From positions 372,001-436,000 of the forward strand of contig CATNEN010000003.1 of the NCBI GenBank assembly GCA_950097015.1: DNA of 64,000 nt, read 5' to 3'. Position numbers and translations under genes: made by a program. Below the pieces are notes generated by a model. It was not told the origin of the DNA and ran no database searches. It worked only from the letters and a program-made list of their open reading frames with translations. Shown one piece after another: positions 1-11,800 of the stretch; the first letter of the stretch is position 1, and each line of letters starts with the position of its first letter. This DNA is from Macrostomum hystrix. Lineage: Eukaryota; Platyhelminthes; Macrostomidae.

Positions 1-666
1 CGATTGCTGAGCCTGAACTAGAAAACTCGCCTAGACAAATAGACTATGTTATAAAACTACGAGTAATAACCTCGTTGGCAGTTAAAAGCATGCGCATTTT
101 CCATGTCAATTGAAACAACAGACAAATTAAATCAACAAACTTATCCAATATGCGAATAATTAACGTATTTGATTGCGTTAATTTTTTGATGTTATAGAAA
201 TTTGAGCTGTTCCTTAAATATGAAAAAAAGTTGGCTGCTTTAAACAATTCATCGATCACGATCATTATGTACCTTGGTTTGACGATCGCCATTCAACCAA
301 TGTTTTAATTTAGTGCGCGTGTTCTCAACAGCTGGGCCAAGAGCGAGTACTTGAATGTGTACTTATCAGAGTGCACATTAGTATGTGGGAGTTCTGCACA
401 AGTGTCAGTCTGTATTCGATGACAATATCGAATGTGACTGTTTAGGGAAAGCCTAAACGGTAGATATCGGAAAAAATAAATAAGACAAGAGCGGCATTTC
501 AGAATGCGTTTCCAATCAATCAATCAGCCAGTGTACTCCGGAGCTATTTGCTGCAACTGCTCAATTGTATTTCAATCGATCCAGGTCACACAGGGAGAAC
601 AGACAGCAGGCCAGACCAGCAAGTCAATATATCTGGTGCTCTCGTTCACTGCGACAGAGAATGAGT
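1..666. other. Intergenic, 3' side of RPS14
   Basis: No conserved coding sequence is visible on either strand. The short open frames here have no recognisable motifs. The part next to position 667 should include the 3' UTR of RPS14. Confidence 0.5.
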
Positions 667-1215
<549 letters not shown>

Positions 1216-1848
1216 ATCTGAGAATTCACCTCAGCTGAAACCGTTAAAGTTGGGTGATGAGAAATTTTCTTCCTGTGTAATAAAAAAGTACAGTGGCGAC
1301 CATCTGCGAAGTATTAAGGGACTAAAATCTCCCAAGGTAAGACAAGTTAAAGGCCAGTGGTTAGACTACTTATCAGTAGAGTCACGGGAGAAATTAGACA
1401 GAGTGGAGTAGGTAATAAAAGGGCTCAGGGGCCAGAATTAGGAGCTTCAAAGTCCGGTGCCTGTTCTAGGGGAACCATGACGCCATGAACCATGAACTAT
1501 GTTGAGTTGATGCTGATTTGGGGATCTATTTAGTAGAAAAAACTTAATGGACTTACTTGTATACTTGTTTACTCTAGAAAAGAAATAACAAAGTCCACAA
1601 ATTTAAAAGTTCACAGAGCTTTGCTTATTTTATATTTTAAAACCGATGGTTACTATTGCTTGCGATTTCTCATAGCAATACTTGTCTGCTAGTAAATGAT
1701 ATAACAAATTTTCAATTTCCCACGAACTACATCAGTCTGAAGTATAACTATTTGGAGCATTAATTTCCACACATTTTGATGCTACATAACTATTATCTTT
1801 TTTAGTTGGATAAAAATGCCTTCCGAGAAGTGACCTCAGCTGCTAGGT
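1216..1848. other. Intergenic between RPS14 and MRPL39
   Basis: No exon was seen. The stretch must hold the promoter and 5' UTR of RPS14 and the 3' UTR of MRPL39, both on the minus strand. It is AT-rich and not repetitive. Confidence 0.5.
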
Positions 1849-3626
1849 CTACTCAATGTGCTGCTGCTGCTGCTGCCGCTGCTGCACAGGCTGTCGAGGT
1901 GTTCCCGGCTTAGTGGGCAGGAAGGCTCTGTTGAGCACGGCGGCTCGCTGCTCAAGTAATTCAACTGAGCTAAAATGTGTCAGGAAGGCTCTGGGTACAG
2001 CCAGTCCCTGGACTCGCATCAGCTGGCCAAAGTCGGGTGATTCAATCTGATGAACGGCGGCGAATGCGAATCGGCCAATGAGACCGGTTCGCGAGATCAT
2101 CGGGCCGCTGCTCAGGTCGACGTAGTCGCCAACGCGATACACAGTGAGGGTCTGATCCGGCTTGCCCTGCAGAATGCTGCGTACTGCGGCTAGCTTGATG
2201 TCATTGTGCTTAAAGATCTCCAGAGCGACTGAACCGGGAGCGTCCATGGGCTGGAACTCGTGATTGCCGGCCAGCAGGCGCTCAGCTCCCAGGCTGAGGG
2301 CACGCAGCTCCGAGCGACTGGGGCTCCAGGTCAGCGGCTTGTTGTCGCCTGCGCGAGACACCTGGTTTTGTGGGAAATTTCGTTACCGCGTTTCACACTA
2401 CTTGCAGTAGACAGGGCGGAGTTTGAGCGATGCCTCAGGGAGCTGGCACATCCGCACTCCAACTGTCACAATGCCTCAGTGAGCTGACACATTCACACTC
2501 CAACTGTCACAATGCCTCAGGGAGCTGGCACATCCGCACTCCAACTGTCACAATGCCTCAGTGAGCTGGCACATCCGCACTCCAACTGTCACAATGCCTC
2601 AGGGAGCTGGCACATCCGCACTCCAACTGTCACAATGCCTCAGTGAGCTGACACATCCACACTCCAACTGTCACAATGCCTCAGTGAGCTGAAACATTCA
2701 CACTCCAACTGTCACAATGCCTCAGTGAGCTGACACATCCACACTCCAACTGTCACAATGCTTCAGTGAGCTGACACATTCACACTCCAACTGTCACAAT
2801 GCCTCAGTGAGCTGACACATTCACACTCCAACTGTCACAATGCCTCAGTGAGCTGACACATCAACACGTTAACTGTCACAATGCCTCGGTAACTGACAAA
2901 CCGCATATAGCTGCAGGAATCTATCTACCTTGCAGTCATAAACGAAGCTGCCACTTTTGATGTAGGGCGGTGGAAAGCTGACCAGTTTAACATTGTAAGC
3001 ATCCTTGAATGCAGTCTCGAACACGGAGCCTAGTAGCAGAGAGCCGGAGCGCCACAGGGCTGTGTTACACAATTTAATACCTGGATAAAGTTGGATTTTT
3101 TCCCTCTATATGTGCGAGACGGATGAGTATGGACAAATCAATACTGGGAAGGCCAGAATGTTCGAAATCGAAATGATTTACCTTCAGCCTCCTCCTTGCT
3201 TCCCGGTGTTTTAAAATTAAGGAAACCCAAGGAACAGCTGGAGCTCAATGGCCGATGCATGTCCCATGGAGTGCTATTGTTAACCATGGCTAGAACTGAT
3301 TCGGTAGACAATTCCTCGGAGAGGTGTTTAGCAGCGTCCAATGGTGTGGAAACTCCCTTGTTCATAAACAGACTATGAGCCTGACCATCTGGTCCCGTGT
3401 AAACAACTTCGATTTTTTCGATGGACCGCTTGGATCGCTTGGCTTGCCGCTCGAATTCCTCATTGAATATGGCCAGACGGTGCTGCTGTTGAGCATCGCC
3501 AGACGGAGGCGGGCATTCGGCATCAGCTGAGACACCTGAGGCTGCTGCTTCAGCACTGCTTAACTTTCTGATCAGCATTGACAGCCTATGTAAAGGCCGG
3601 TGATTGCGTAGGACTGCTAGCGACAT
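1849..3626 (-). CDS. MRPL39: Mitochondrial ribosomal protein L39, 3 exons
   Basis: Large-subunit mitoribosome protein; the family resembles the N-terminal part (TGS and second domain) of threonyl-tRNA synthetase without the catalytic core. Exons: 3626-3182, 3059-2929 and 2361-1849; phases agree (445 + 131 + 513 nt), giving 362 aa. The first about 30 residues (MSLAVLRNHRPLHRLSMLIRKL) are Arg/Leu-rich without acids, as in a mitochondrial presequence. Diagnostic segments shared with animal MRPL39 are IEKIEVVYTGPDG, MNKGVSTPLDAAKHLSE, TPWDMHRPL, LGFLNFK, WRSGSLLLG, FETAFKDAYNVKLV, GSFVYDCK, VALEIFKHND, VYRVGDYVDLSSGPMISRT and HQIESP. The C-terminus is a Gln/Pro-rich tail from a short CTG run. Intron 1 is 122 bp. 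Intron 2 is 567 bp and mostly a 41-bp minisatellite. Confidence 0.95.
2430..2890. repeat. 41-bp minisatellite in MRPL39 intron 2
   Basis: About 11 units of 41 bp, each beginning ATGCCTCAG and containing CACTCCAACTGTCACA. They differ by scattered single substitutions (GGGAGCTGG versus GTGAGCTGA variants). The array fills about 80% of the intron 2362-2928 and stops about 40 bp from the donor and about 70 bp from the acceptor. Confidence 0.95.
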
Positions 3627-5640
3627 TTGTTATTAATACAGTTTTTGAGCACTGAAACACAAAGCAAGTCATGCGAAAGACAGTCACGAATTGATTTTGT
3701 GTATTTCAACACTGGTTAGCATTCCACCAGAGCTCTAAATATATTAAAAACATGCTTTAACTGGTGCATTATTCACAAAGTCCAGTCTTTTTAAATAGCT
3801 ATTCATTTAAAACGACAAAAAGTCTGAGTGCAAATACAAAACTGGCTGTTACAGGAGCTTAGCAAAAATTGCATAAATTGATTAGAATCATTTAAAATAG
3901 ATTTTAACTTAAATAAGTTTGTAAGGCCAGTGAAAAAAACATCAGTATATGTAAATATAGACAAAGTAGCACTGTAACTGCTTATAAATATAATGACAGT
4001 GAAGGCCTAGCATGAAGGATAAACTGAGATAAATAATTTTACTCTTGGCTGATATCTGTTGTATATGGCAAACATATTGCCAGATAAGATTTTAAACATC
4101 AGGACACAGTGTGCAAATTTCCCACTAACTAGTTACAACAGTATTAAGAGGTGAAGGATATGCCTTTATTGTTTAGCTAAGTAATATGAAAGCTGCTGCA
4201 TGCTTCCAAGACAAGCATGACAAAATATGGAAATACTTTCACATAGACACTAGATGCTAATTGTCTTTAGTTTGAAAACTGGGACAAGTGAAATTAGAAT
4301 AATAACAAGTGTTACATACACACACATAATTTTTTAGGTTGCTAATGGTCAAATATGATGCTTAAAGTAAGTTTTAATGTTTTTCTTGATCAGGAAACAA
4401 CATTATAAACAATTACCCTTTTGAGTCATTAAGAAAAGTTCTAACTCAGTTCCCTGACACTTAAAAGTAACTTTTGCATGTGACACCCTTAAGCCCTTTA
4501 GAAATTTCAGTGCCACATGTATTGAAATGGTTTTGCTTAGTTTTTTTTACTGTTGGTGGGGTGTAAAGATAGGATATCATAGGATTTATAACAAAGGCAC
4601 TTCATTAGACTGCAAACAATTAAAACTCTTAACTCACTATTATTAGGGACTCAAGCTCTTAATATTTCAATGCCACTTGCATGTTGTGGTGTAGTGGCAA
4701 GTGATTTTGCCCCAAACCTGTCCTTAGGAGTTCTAGGAAATGCTTGAATTTTCATTGGCTGCAGTCTCCTCAGCTTTGCATTTCTAGTATCCCACTTTCT
4801 ATATTTATTGAAAGGCAATAAGGCAGCATACATATGCAACACCCAGCCAAACTGGCCAGGTGAAACGAGGGCCAAGCAAGGTAAGTTGCAAAAACCAATC
4901 AACCAAGCACAAAAAATCAAAGGAGGGACCAAGCAACAAAAAAGGAAGGCGTGAAGAAAGGAAAAATGGGAGAGAAAAAGAGAGCAAATGAGAGCAAACT
5001 AAGTCGTAATTAGAGCAATGAAATGAACTAAGTCGCAAATGAGAGCAAACTAAGTTGTAAATAGAGCAAAAACTAAGTTGCATGGCCGGCTAAGATTTGG
5101 GAGGTTGAGCATGTATGTAAGGCAGACTATTATTTTTTACTTTGAAACCATGCCAAAGACCACAGAAGCAATCTAAACTCGGTGGAAATACTTCACTTTG
5201 TGTGATGGTGACACACAACTAACTGTATGACACTAAGTTGAATAATAGGCAAAAATAAGTCCCACTTGTAAAATGGTGGCATGCTAAAGCATTTTATAGA
5301 TAAGAACCCTAATACTTGCAAAGAAACAGTTCATGAGAAAAAAAAACTGAAAGGGCAGAAAAGAGCCATAGGTTACAAGAAATTAGAGGATTTTTTCAAG
5401 TTAGGGGGCCTACAGAAATAGATTGGCTAGCCTATACAGGGCCATAGCCAGGATTTTTTGGGATATCAGTTTTAGGTTCAATTTTTAGGCCCAGCATTAT
5501 TTCCTAACATAGATAAAAACAAATAATTCATCTCTTTTGAAGAAACTAAATACAAAAATAGACATCAAAATTTTAGTTATAGGATGATATACCAAAACCT
5601 CTAGGCTATACCACTGAGCCTATGACCTATAAGGAAATTT
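3627..5640. other. AT-rich non-coding stretch with degenerate repeat
   Basis: No exon with recognisable conservation. A degenerate, partly tandem sequence built on GAGAGCAAACTAAGTCGTAA lies at about 4,940-5,075. The remainder is low-complexity AT-rich sequence. Confidence 0.5.
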
Positions 5641-5664
5641 TGGAGATATGGATACAGATACAAT

Positions 5665-6976
5665 TAGGCCTATACAAGAAAATTTAGGTTACATTGGAAC
5701 TATACTAGCTGTTATATAGCCCGAACTTAAACAAGTTAATGCCATCTGAAAAATAACATGGCTAGGACCTACCGGCTAAAATATAAAAAATGACACCATT
5801 TTGATTAGGCCTAGGTCTAAAAAAACCTGAGGAAAGCAAGAAAACATTTCAAAAAGCAAAACTTTAGGCCTAAAACTCAGCCATATAGTCTAGTACTAGT
5901 AGGGCCTAGTGACATTATGACAGTTCAGCCATTGCTACCATCACTAGCTAGGCCTAGAGGTAATCCTGAAGATTCCCGCATTAAATTACTTCACACGCTT
6001 TTATACACATTCCAGCCATAGAATCATGGCAGGGTGACCTCCAACACCCAGGACAATAGTGAATCCTCAAGAAGTTCAACCAGCTATTGAACTAGGCCTA
6101 GCTGAACTCAGCATCAATTATCGTGAATTGACAGCACTAACTTTGGATGCCCTTTTTAGTACATACCTGCAAGAGTTCATGTGACGCCAGGCCTTCCCTG
6201 ATCATCAGTTTGGCAATAGGCCTATCCTGTACTGGATTGGACACTATTAAGGCCTAGGCCTACCCGTGCCAGTAGTAGGCCTATAACTCTGACAGACTTT
6301 GTGTTTTCTGCAATCAGTTCTTTAACTCTGCAACATCTTCATGTGCCCTATACTTATCTAATATACTAAAAATGAAAATCTTGTCTCCCCCTAAAGTTCC
6401 GTAAAAGTGTAGGCCCTATGAAATAATTTAATGCGGGAATCTTCAGGATTACCAGCATGGGCCTCAGGCTTGACAAGCAAAGTTAATGCCATTGAACTTT
6501 GCAAAAAAAACTTCAATTGTAACACTAAATGGTCTTCTCTGGGTTTATTTAAGATTTAGGGACTAAGGCCTAGTAGTTTTATTTACAGCAAAATTGGTCA
6601 TACATAGGCATAGCTCAATTAAATAGTCTGGCCTGATTATGCCTATGTCTATAGGCCTATGCCTATCAAGTTTAGCCCCATGCGAACTTATCGATGACAA
6701 TAGTCTAGATGGATGTTAACTGTTAGGCTATTGCAGAGGCACGTCTTGAAGTAGTGAAAAATAAATATACAGCTAGTGGGCATAAAAGTAGGCCTAAGGA
6801 TGACATGACATCCACGACCGTCACGACACAATGACAATAGAAAAAAGAATTTACACATAGGCCTAACACATTGTGTTATGGTATGAAAAGAAATCCTACC
6901 CTTTAGAAACTATAATTTTTTTAAATACCGTAGCGAAGGTCATAAACTTTTATTTGTTTATTAATGGGTAGGCCTA
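5665..6976. repeat. Cluster of TAGGCCTA palindromes
   Basis: Thirteen exact copies of the 8-bp palindrome TAGGCCTA occur at 5665, 5806, 5865, 5949, 6093, 6217, 6255, 6276, 6652, 6789, 6858, 6969 and (overlapping the 6255 pair) AGGCCTA at 6250, plus further near matches. The flanking sequence is not tandemly repeated, so this is dispersed enrichment of a short motif and not a minisatellite. Confidence 0.85.
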
Positions 6977-7189
6977 TGTCGTGCAGTGACGGCCGCACTG
7001 AATTTAGTTATTAATTTGCTCAGTAAATTTGAAGCTTTTTGTAACTACGCCATTTCAGTCTTAACGACATACTACGACGCTAAGGATACCAAATATCCTC
7101 ACTAAGGAAGTGGCTATGCGAAGAAATAAAAAAAATATTTAATTTTTTTCGCTTCTCGAGACAAGTTTTATAACAGCTTATGTAATTAT

Positions 7190-7420
7190 TCTGTGATACT
7201 CAAAGCCACCTATTCCTCTTTACTGGAAGCCACCAGGCACCAACTCCTCTTGGATACACAAAGACCAAAATTCATCAATTCAATACTCTCGAAGCCACCA
7301 ATTCCTCTTGGATCCTCAAATCCACCAGCTACTCAATTAGATACTCCAAGCTACCAATTCCTATCTTGCATGCATGGATACTCGAAGCCATGGCAATTCC
7401 TCTTGGATATGCGCAAGGCT
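7190..7420. repeat. Degenerate repeat around GATACTCAAAGCCACC
   Basis: Six or so diverged units related to GATACTCAAAGCCACC followed by AATTCCTCTTG. They keep one plus-strand frame open to 7663, but that frame shows no conserved domain. Confidence 0.6.
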
Positions 7421-8810
7421 CCTTCTGAATTAAAAGAACTACATATGAAAAGGCCATTCTTCAGAGGCCCTTTAAGAAACTTACTATGCCCTTCAATTTA
7501 TGTTTATGTTGTCTCAGATCTTTTAAAAAAATTACGAGCTTACTTGCATTGGAACCCGACAACATCAGAAAAGTATTTCTATTATTTTCGTCATTCTCAT
7601 CTCTCATCATTTGTACACATTTTGTTTAAAGTAATGCTTCAAAATTTAGGCGGCGTTAGTTAGAAAGCAATCGAGTGATTCAGTATCATTGACTTCAGTA
7701 TCTCACATTGTGTATTTGCTGTGATTATAGTTAGAAAAGCAATAGTCTATGGCAGGCCGGAGCACAAAAGTCTACGTGAATAATAAATAGATGGCGCAAT
7801 AGATCCGCTAACTTGTGAAAATTATACATGTACAGCTGTAGACACTTAAATATATTTCAGCAGATGTTGCTGATAAACCCAGACAATTTGACCCTAGCAG
7901 ACGTAAGACTTATGAATATCAAAGTTCCCAATTCAGTTTTGCTCGTATAGATCAAAATGATCAACACGAAACACTTCTTTCTTAATTGCCGAACTAAAAA
8001 ACTGCATATCATGCGAAACTTCCGATTACAAGTAGTATCTGCGCAGCATCGAAAGTTTACAAATGTGTGCATATTGTGTAGTTTCTATCAGGTACATTGA
8101 AAGGGTAAAAATAGTAGCGTCTCATTGGCATTTCATAAGCTTGAGAGAATGACTTCCTGCTTTTTGCAGGACACTGAATTCGTTAAGTTCAGGCAAGTTC
8201 TGATCGAAGCCTGGCCTAGCATCGATCTGTCGGCAAATAGACAAAAATACACAATTAATTTGCATACAGTGCAAAGTTCATAACTTGACGGATATGTAAA
8301 GCTACTTCGACCATAGCACAGAACATCAACTTGATTGGTACAATTTGGTTGTAGATTTTGAATCAACAGACCAAGTTATGATCTCAATTGATATAACGTC
8401 CTACATTGTCAAGATAAACAGTTTGAAATCGCACGTTTGAGGATCAGGTAAGTGGAACTTACTACGAAAATGTACTGAAAAATTAATGTGAAATTAAGAA
8501 CAGCATTTGTACGTGTGTGGAAAAGATTCTAATTGATCAATATTTGCGGCCAATTATCAATTAACAATAAATAAGCAACAATTGATGCTGGCTGTCCATC
8601 AAAGCAACAAGATGGTAGCGGTAGCGGAGCAGCCTTTCAAAGAACCAATATACATTGGTATGAATCAGAAAACCGATCACATTTTTTCCAAAAGTCATCT
8701 GACATAACTGGTGATTTTGAGTAGTAGGAAATCACAAACTGCTGACTCATACTAAACTAAAACTTGGACCTAAAAATCAGTCATTTTCACCAGACTGACA
8801 AGTGAATGAT
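7421..8810. other. Intergenic, 3' side of the Erg channel
   Basis: No gene recognised. AT-rich unique sequence; the end next to 8810 should contain the 3' UTR of the minus-strand channel gene. Confidence 0.5.
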
Positions 8811-11800
8811 TCATTCGTGAATGCTGCCTTGCCCCTGGATCCTGGCTGTGTGCAGGTCGATGGCTTCAAACACTTCCGTGGCAGTTCGCAGCAGTTTGGG
8901 GCCGCTTCGCTTTGGCGATCGCTTCAACAGTGGCGCACTCTGCTGCCGACTAAAGCTGCCGCGCCTCAGCAGCACCTTCGGCTTCTCGCCAAGTAGATGC
9001 ATGATGCCATCCACAGTGTTGAACAGCTTGCGCTCGAACACCTCCATTCGACTGCAAAATAGAGGAAAGTTATGAGCAAGGTGAGCCAAGAGGATTTAGA
9101 CTGCGCCGTCTATTGAAAATTCATCATGTTAGCTGGTGTAACTTTTGAAGAGCGTCTATATATTTTAGGGAATAACGAGTACTTTCTGTGTCTATTAATG
9201 CTCAAAACTCAAGCTTCCGCTATTCAAGGGAGTGCTCACGTATTCAGCGTGTCCACCCGGCTGGTGATGTGTTCGACGGACCGGTCGCCAGAGGAGCCGT
9301 TTCCAGCGCTGCCAGAATGAGCGGCGCCCTTCCACTTTGAGAGGCTGACTGCTAGAGCGCTGAAGCTCTTGTGAAGGTGCGCTGAACTGCTGCTGGCGTT
9401 TAGATAGGCGCTGCTAACCTCGCTAACTTGGCGAGTCACTGCTGGAGTGTCTGTGTGAAAGTCGGTGTGATTCAAGGTTAAGATCTGAAAGCATCGGTCT
9501 TGGACAGCTTTGGATGTGGAAAGCATTTTAAATCCGAGCAAAAAAAAACTTTGCAGTAAATGCAGTCATGCTGGATTCCTACACAACGAGACCCTAAAGA
9601 GACCTGTGATTTGTAGTACAGGTTTCAAATAAACTTACTTGGAGCTGAAGACGCATTGCTCCGACTCTTCTTGGTCTGCAGTAGCGGCTTCTTTTGGCGG
9701 ATGAATCTCAGCGTCTCATCGTCCATCGAGCAGCCGAGAGCCTGCTGATCGGACTCGGTCAAGTTGAACGTGACCTTGAAGTTCTGTTTAAAAATTGGCG
9801 CCCACTCGTTGTAGACGTTCAGTATCTCTTTGAGATCGCCGACACTGATTTTGTTGAGATCTACGTAGCTCAAAGCTCGACAGGTGTACATCGACTGGCC
9901 AACGTGACCTTGAACCGCCCTGATAGCTTCGTCGCCAAAAATATCGTCTCTGCCGAGGACGGCCATCACGGTGTCGTCCTTGGAGATTTCAACTGAGCCT
10001 CGAACTACGAAGTAGATGTTCTCTAGGATGTCGCCTGGGTGGACTAGTGTATCACCTAAGACATTGATACAGGGGAGTTTTATTGGTATAATACAATATT
10101 TTTTCTTAAAGTCTTGTCTTTCGGCTAAGCTCTATTTGCCGTCATGTTCAGTCAAACACTATTGCTACACAATTTTTCGCTCTACTAACAATAGCTGTAA
10201 AATTAGAAGCATCAAATTTTTACCAGGTGGAACATGAGTTGTGTGAAACTTCATGCTGAACGCTCTGAGGCAACCAGGACTGGCACCCTTGAAAGCTGGG
10301 CAGTTGTTCAACAAATTGCGGTTCATATGCAAACATATGTCCGCCTGCAGGCACTCAGGAAATGTTTTGAGTACGACATTTGTATCCAAACCGTTAGTGT
10401 AAGTCCAGGAGTTCTGAAATGCGGCAAAAACGCATTTTATGTTACCCCAATTACTAAAAATGTAATCAGTTAGCTATCGAATATTGCATCGAATACTGCG
10501 TTGGTTGAGGCGCTGGGTTGCTGCAAATACTTAATCGGGTGATGTTTTCTGATTTGCCTCTCTCTCCTTTATTCACCTGAAAGCTTTCCTGCAGTCTGTG
10601 TGCCAGGTTCTTAGGTATCTTGTGAAACTTGATGAACTCTTTGATGCTCGTCTTCTTCTCGTGGAACTCTTCCGAGCCCTGGTAGATGCGCAGCATGATG
10701 CTGCTGACGTTGCCGAAGATGGCGGCCGACATCAGCGAGCCAATCAGCATTCCCAGGATGGTGAAAATCTTTTCGGCGTTGGTGTTCGGGCTGACATTGC
10801 CGAAGCCGATGCTGGTTAGGCAGGTAAACGTAAAGTACAGGGCAGTGATGTACTTGCTCTGGATGTCAGGTCCGCCAGTCACAATGCCCGTGGTGGAGTT
10901 CTCGATAAATGGCTTGTTAAACGTCTTCGCTAGATGGTCCAGCCAACCGACCTGGGCAGCATTTGGGTAGCGGACATGAACTAATTAGTACTTTGTACAA
11001 CATTAAAGTCAAGGTATAAGGCACGGCATAAGAATCTGCTTTGTTTTAGAACCGAGCTAAACCGAGCTATAGCCACCGAGCTGTGGCTAGTAGACCACCA
11101 CCGCATATTTAACGAGCCTTCTTATCATTTAGTGCTAGGAGTGAGTAAAAGGCGATTAGTGCATTTGCAGCTCCCCTCGCAAACCTTTGCTGGCAGGCCG
11201 TCTCGCTCGACATAGGCGATGGCGTAGAAGATGCAGGCGAACCAGTGCGCCACCAGGGTGAATGTGGCCATGAGCAGCAGCATGACAGCGGCACCGTACT
11301 CGCTGTACTGATCGATGCGCCGGGCTACGCGCAGTAGGCGAAGCAGCCGGGCGGTCTTAAGCACCCCCGTGATGGTCATGGTGTCCGTGGCACCGCCGCT
11401 GCCGAACAACAGCAGGTCAAAGGGGATGGCAGCGATGGCGTCCAAGAGAAACCAACCTGTGTGCAGCCGGGATTAAATGTTTTGAGTTCGGGGGAGCACA
11501 CAAAATCTCTGTCAGACATTGTGCCTTGGGGTTGGCGCCTCTCGGGTAATACAATATGAATTGCACGAGGGCTGCAAGCACTGGTTACATCATTTGTGAC
11601 AGTTGACCCGGAACCATGGAGAGGAGGCAGTTCTGCGCATTCCACTAGTGCCTAAGCACACACGCAGTCATCGTCAGGCGGTGTGCTCTTTGCCGTTGAG
11701 GTTGGCCCTCATGAGTGTGAATTGCCCCCTCCCCTTAATAAATGCGGCGTCGCCGCGGAATCGAGCTCAGGTTCCTTGGTGCGATAGGCGAACGCGCTTA

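Noticed and set aside
7193-7663. 156-codon plus-strand frame
   Set aside because: First half is a degenerate repeat, second half has no domain or codon bias suggesting a gene.
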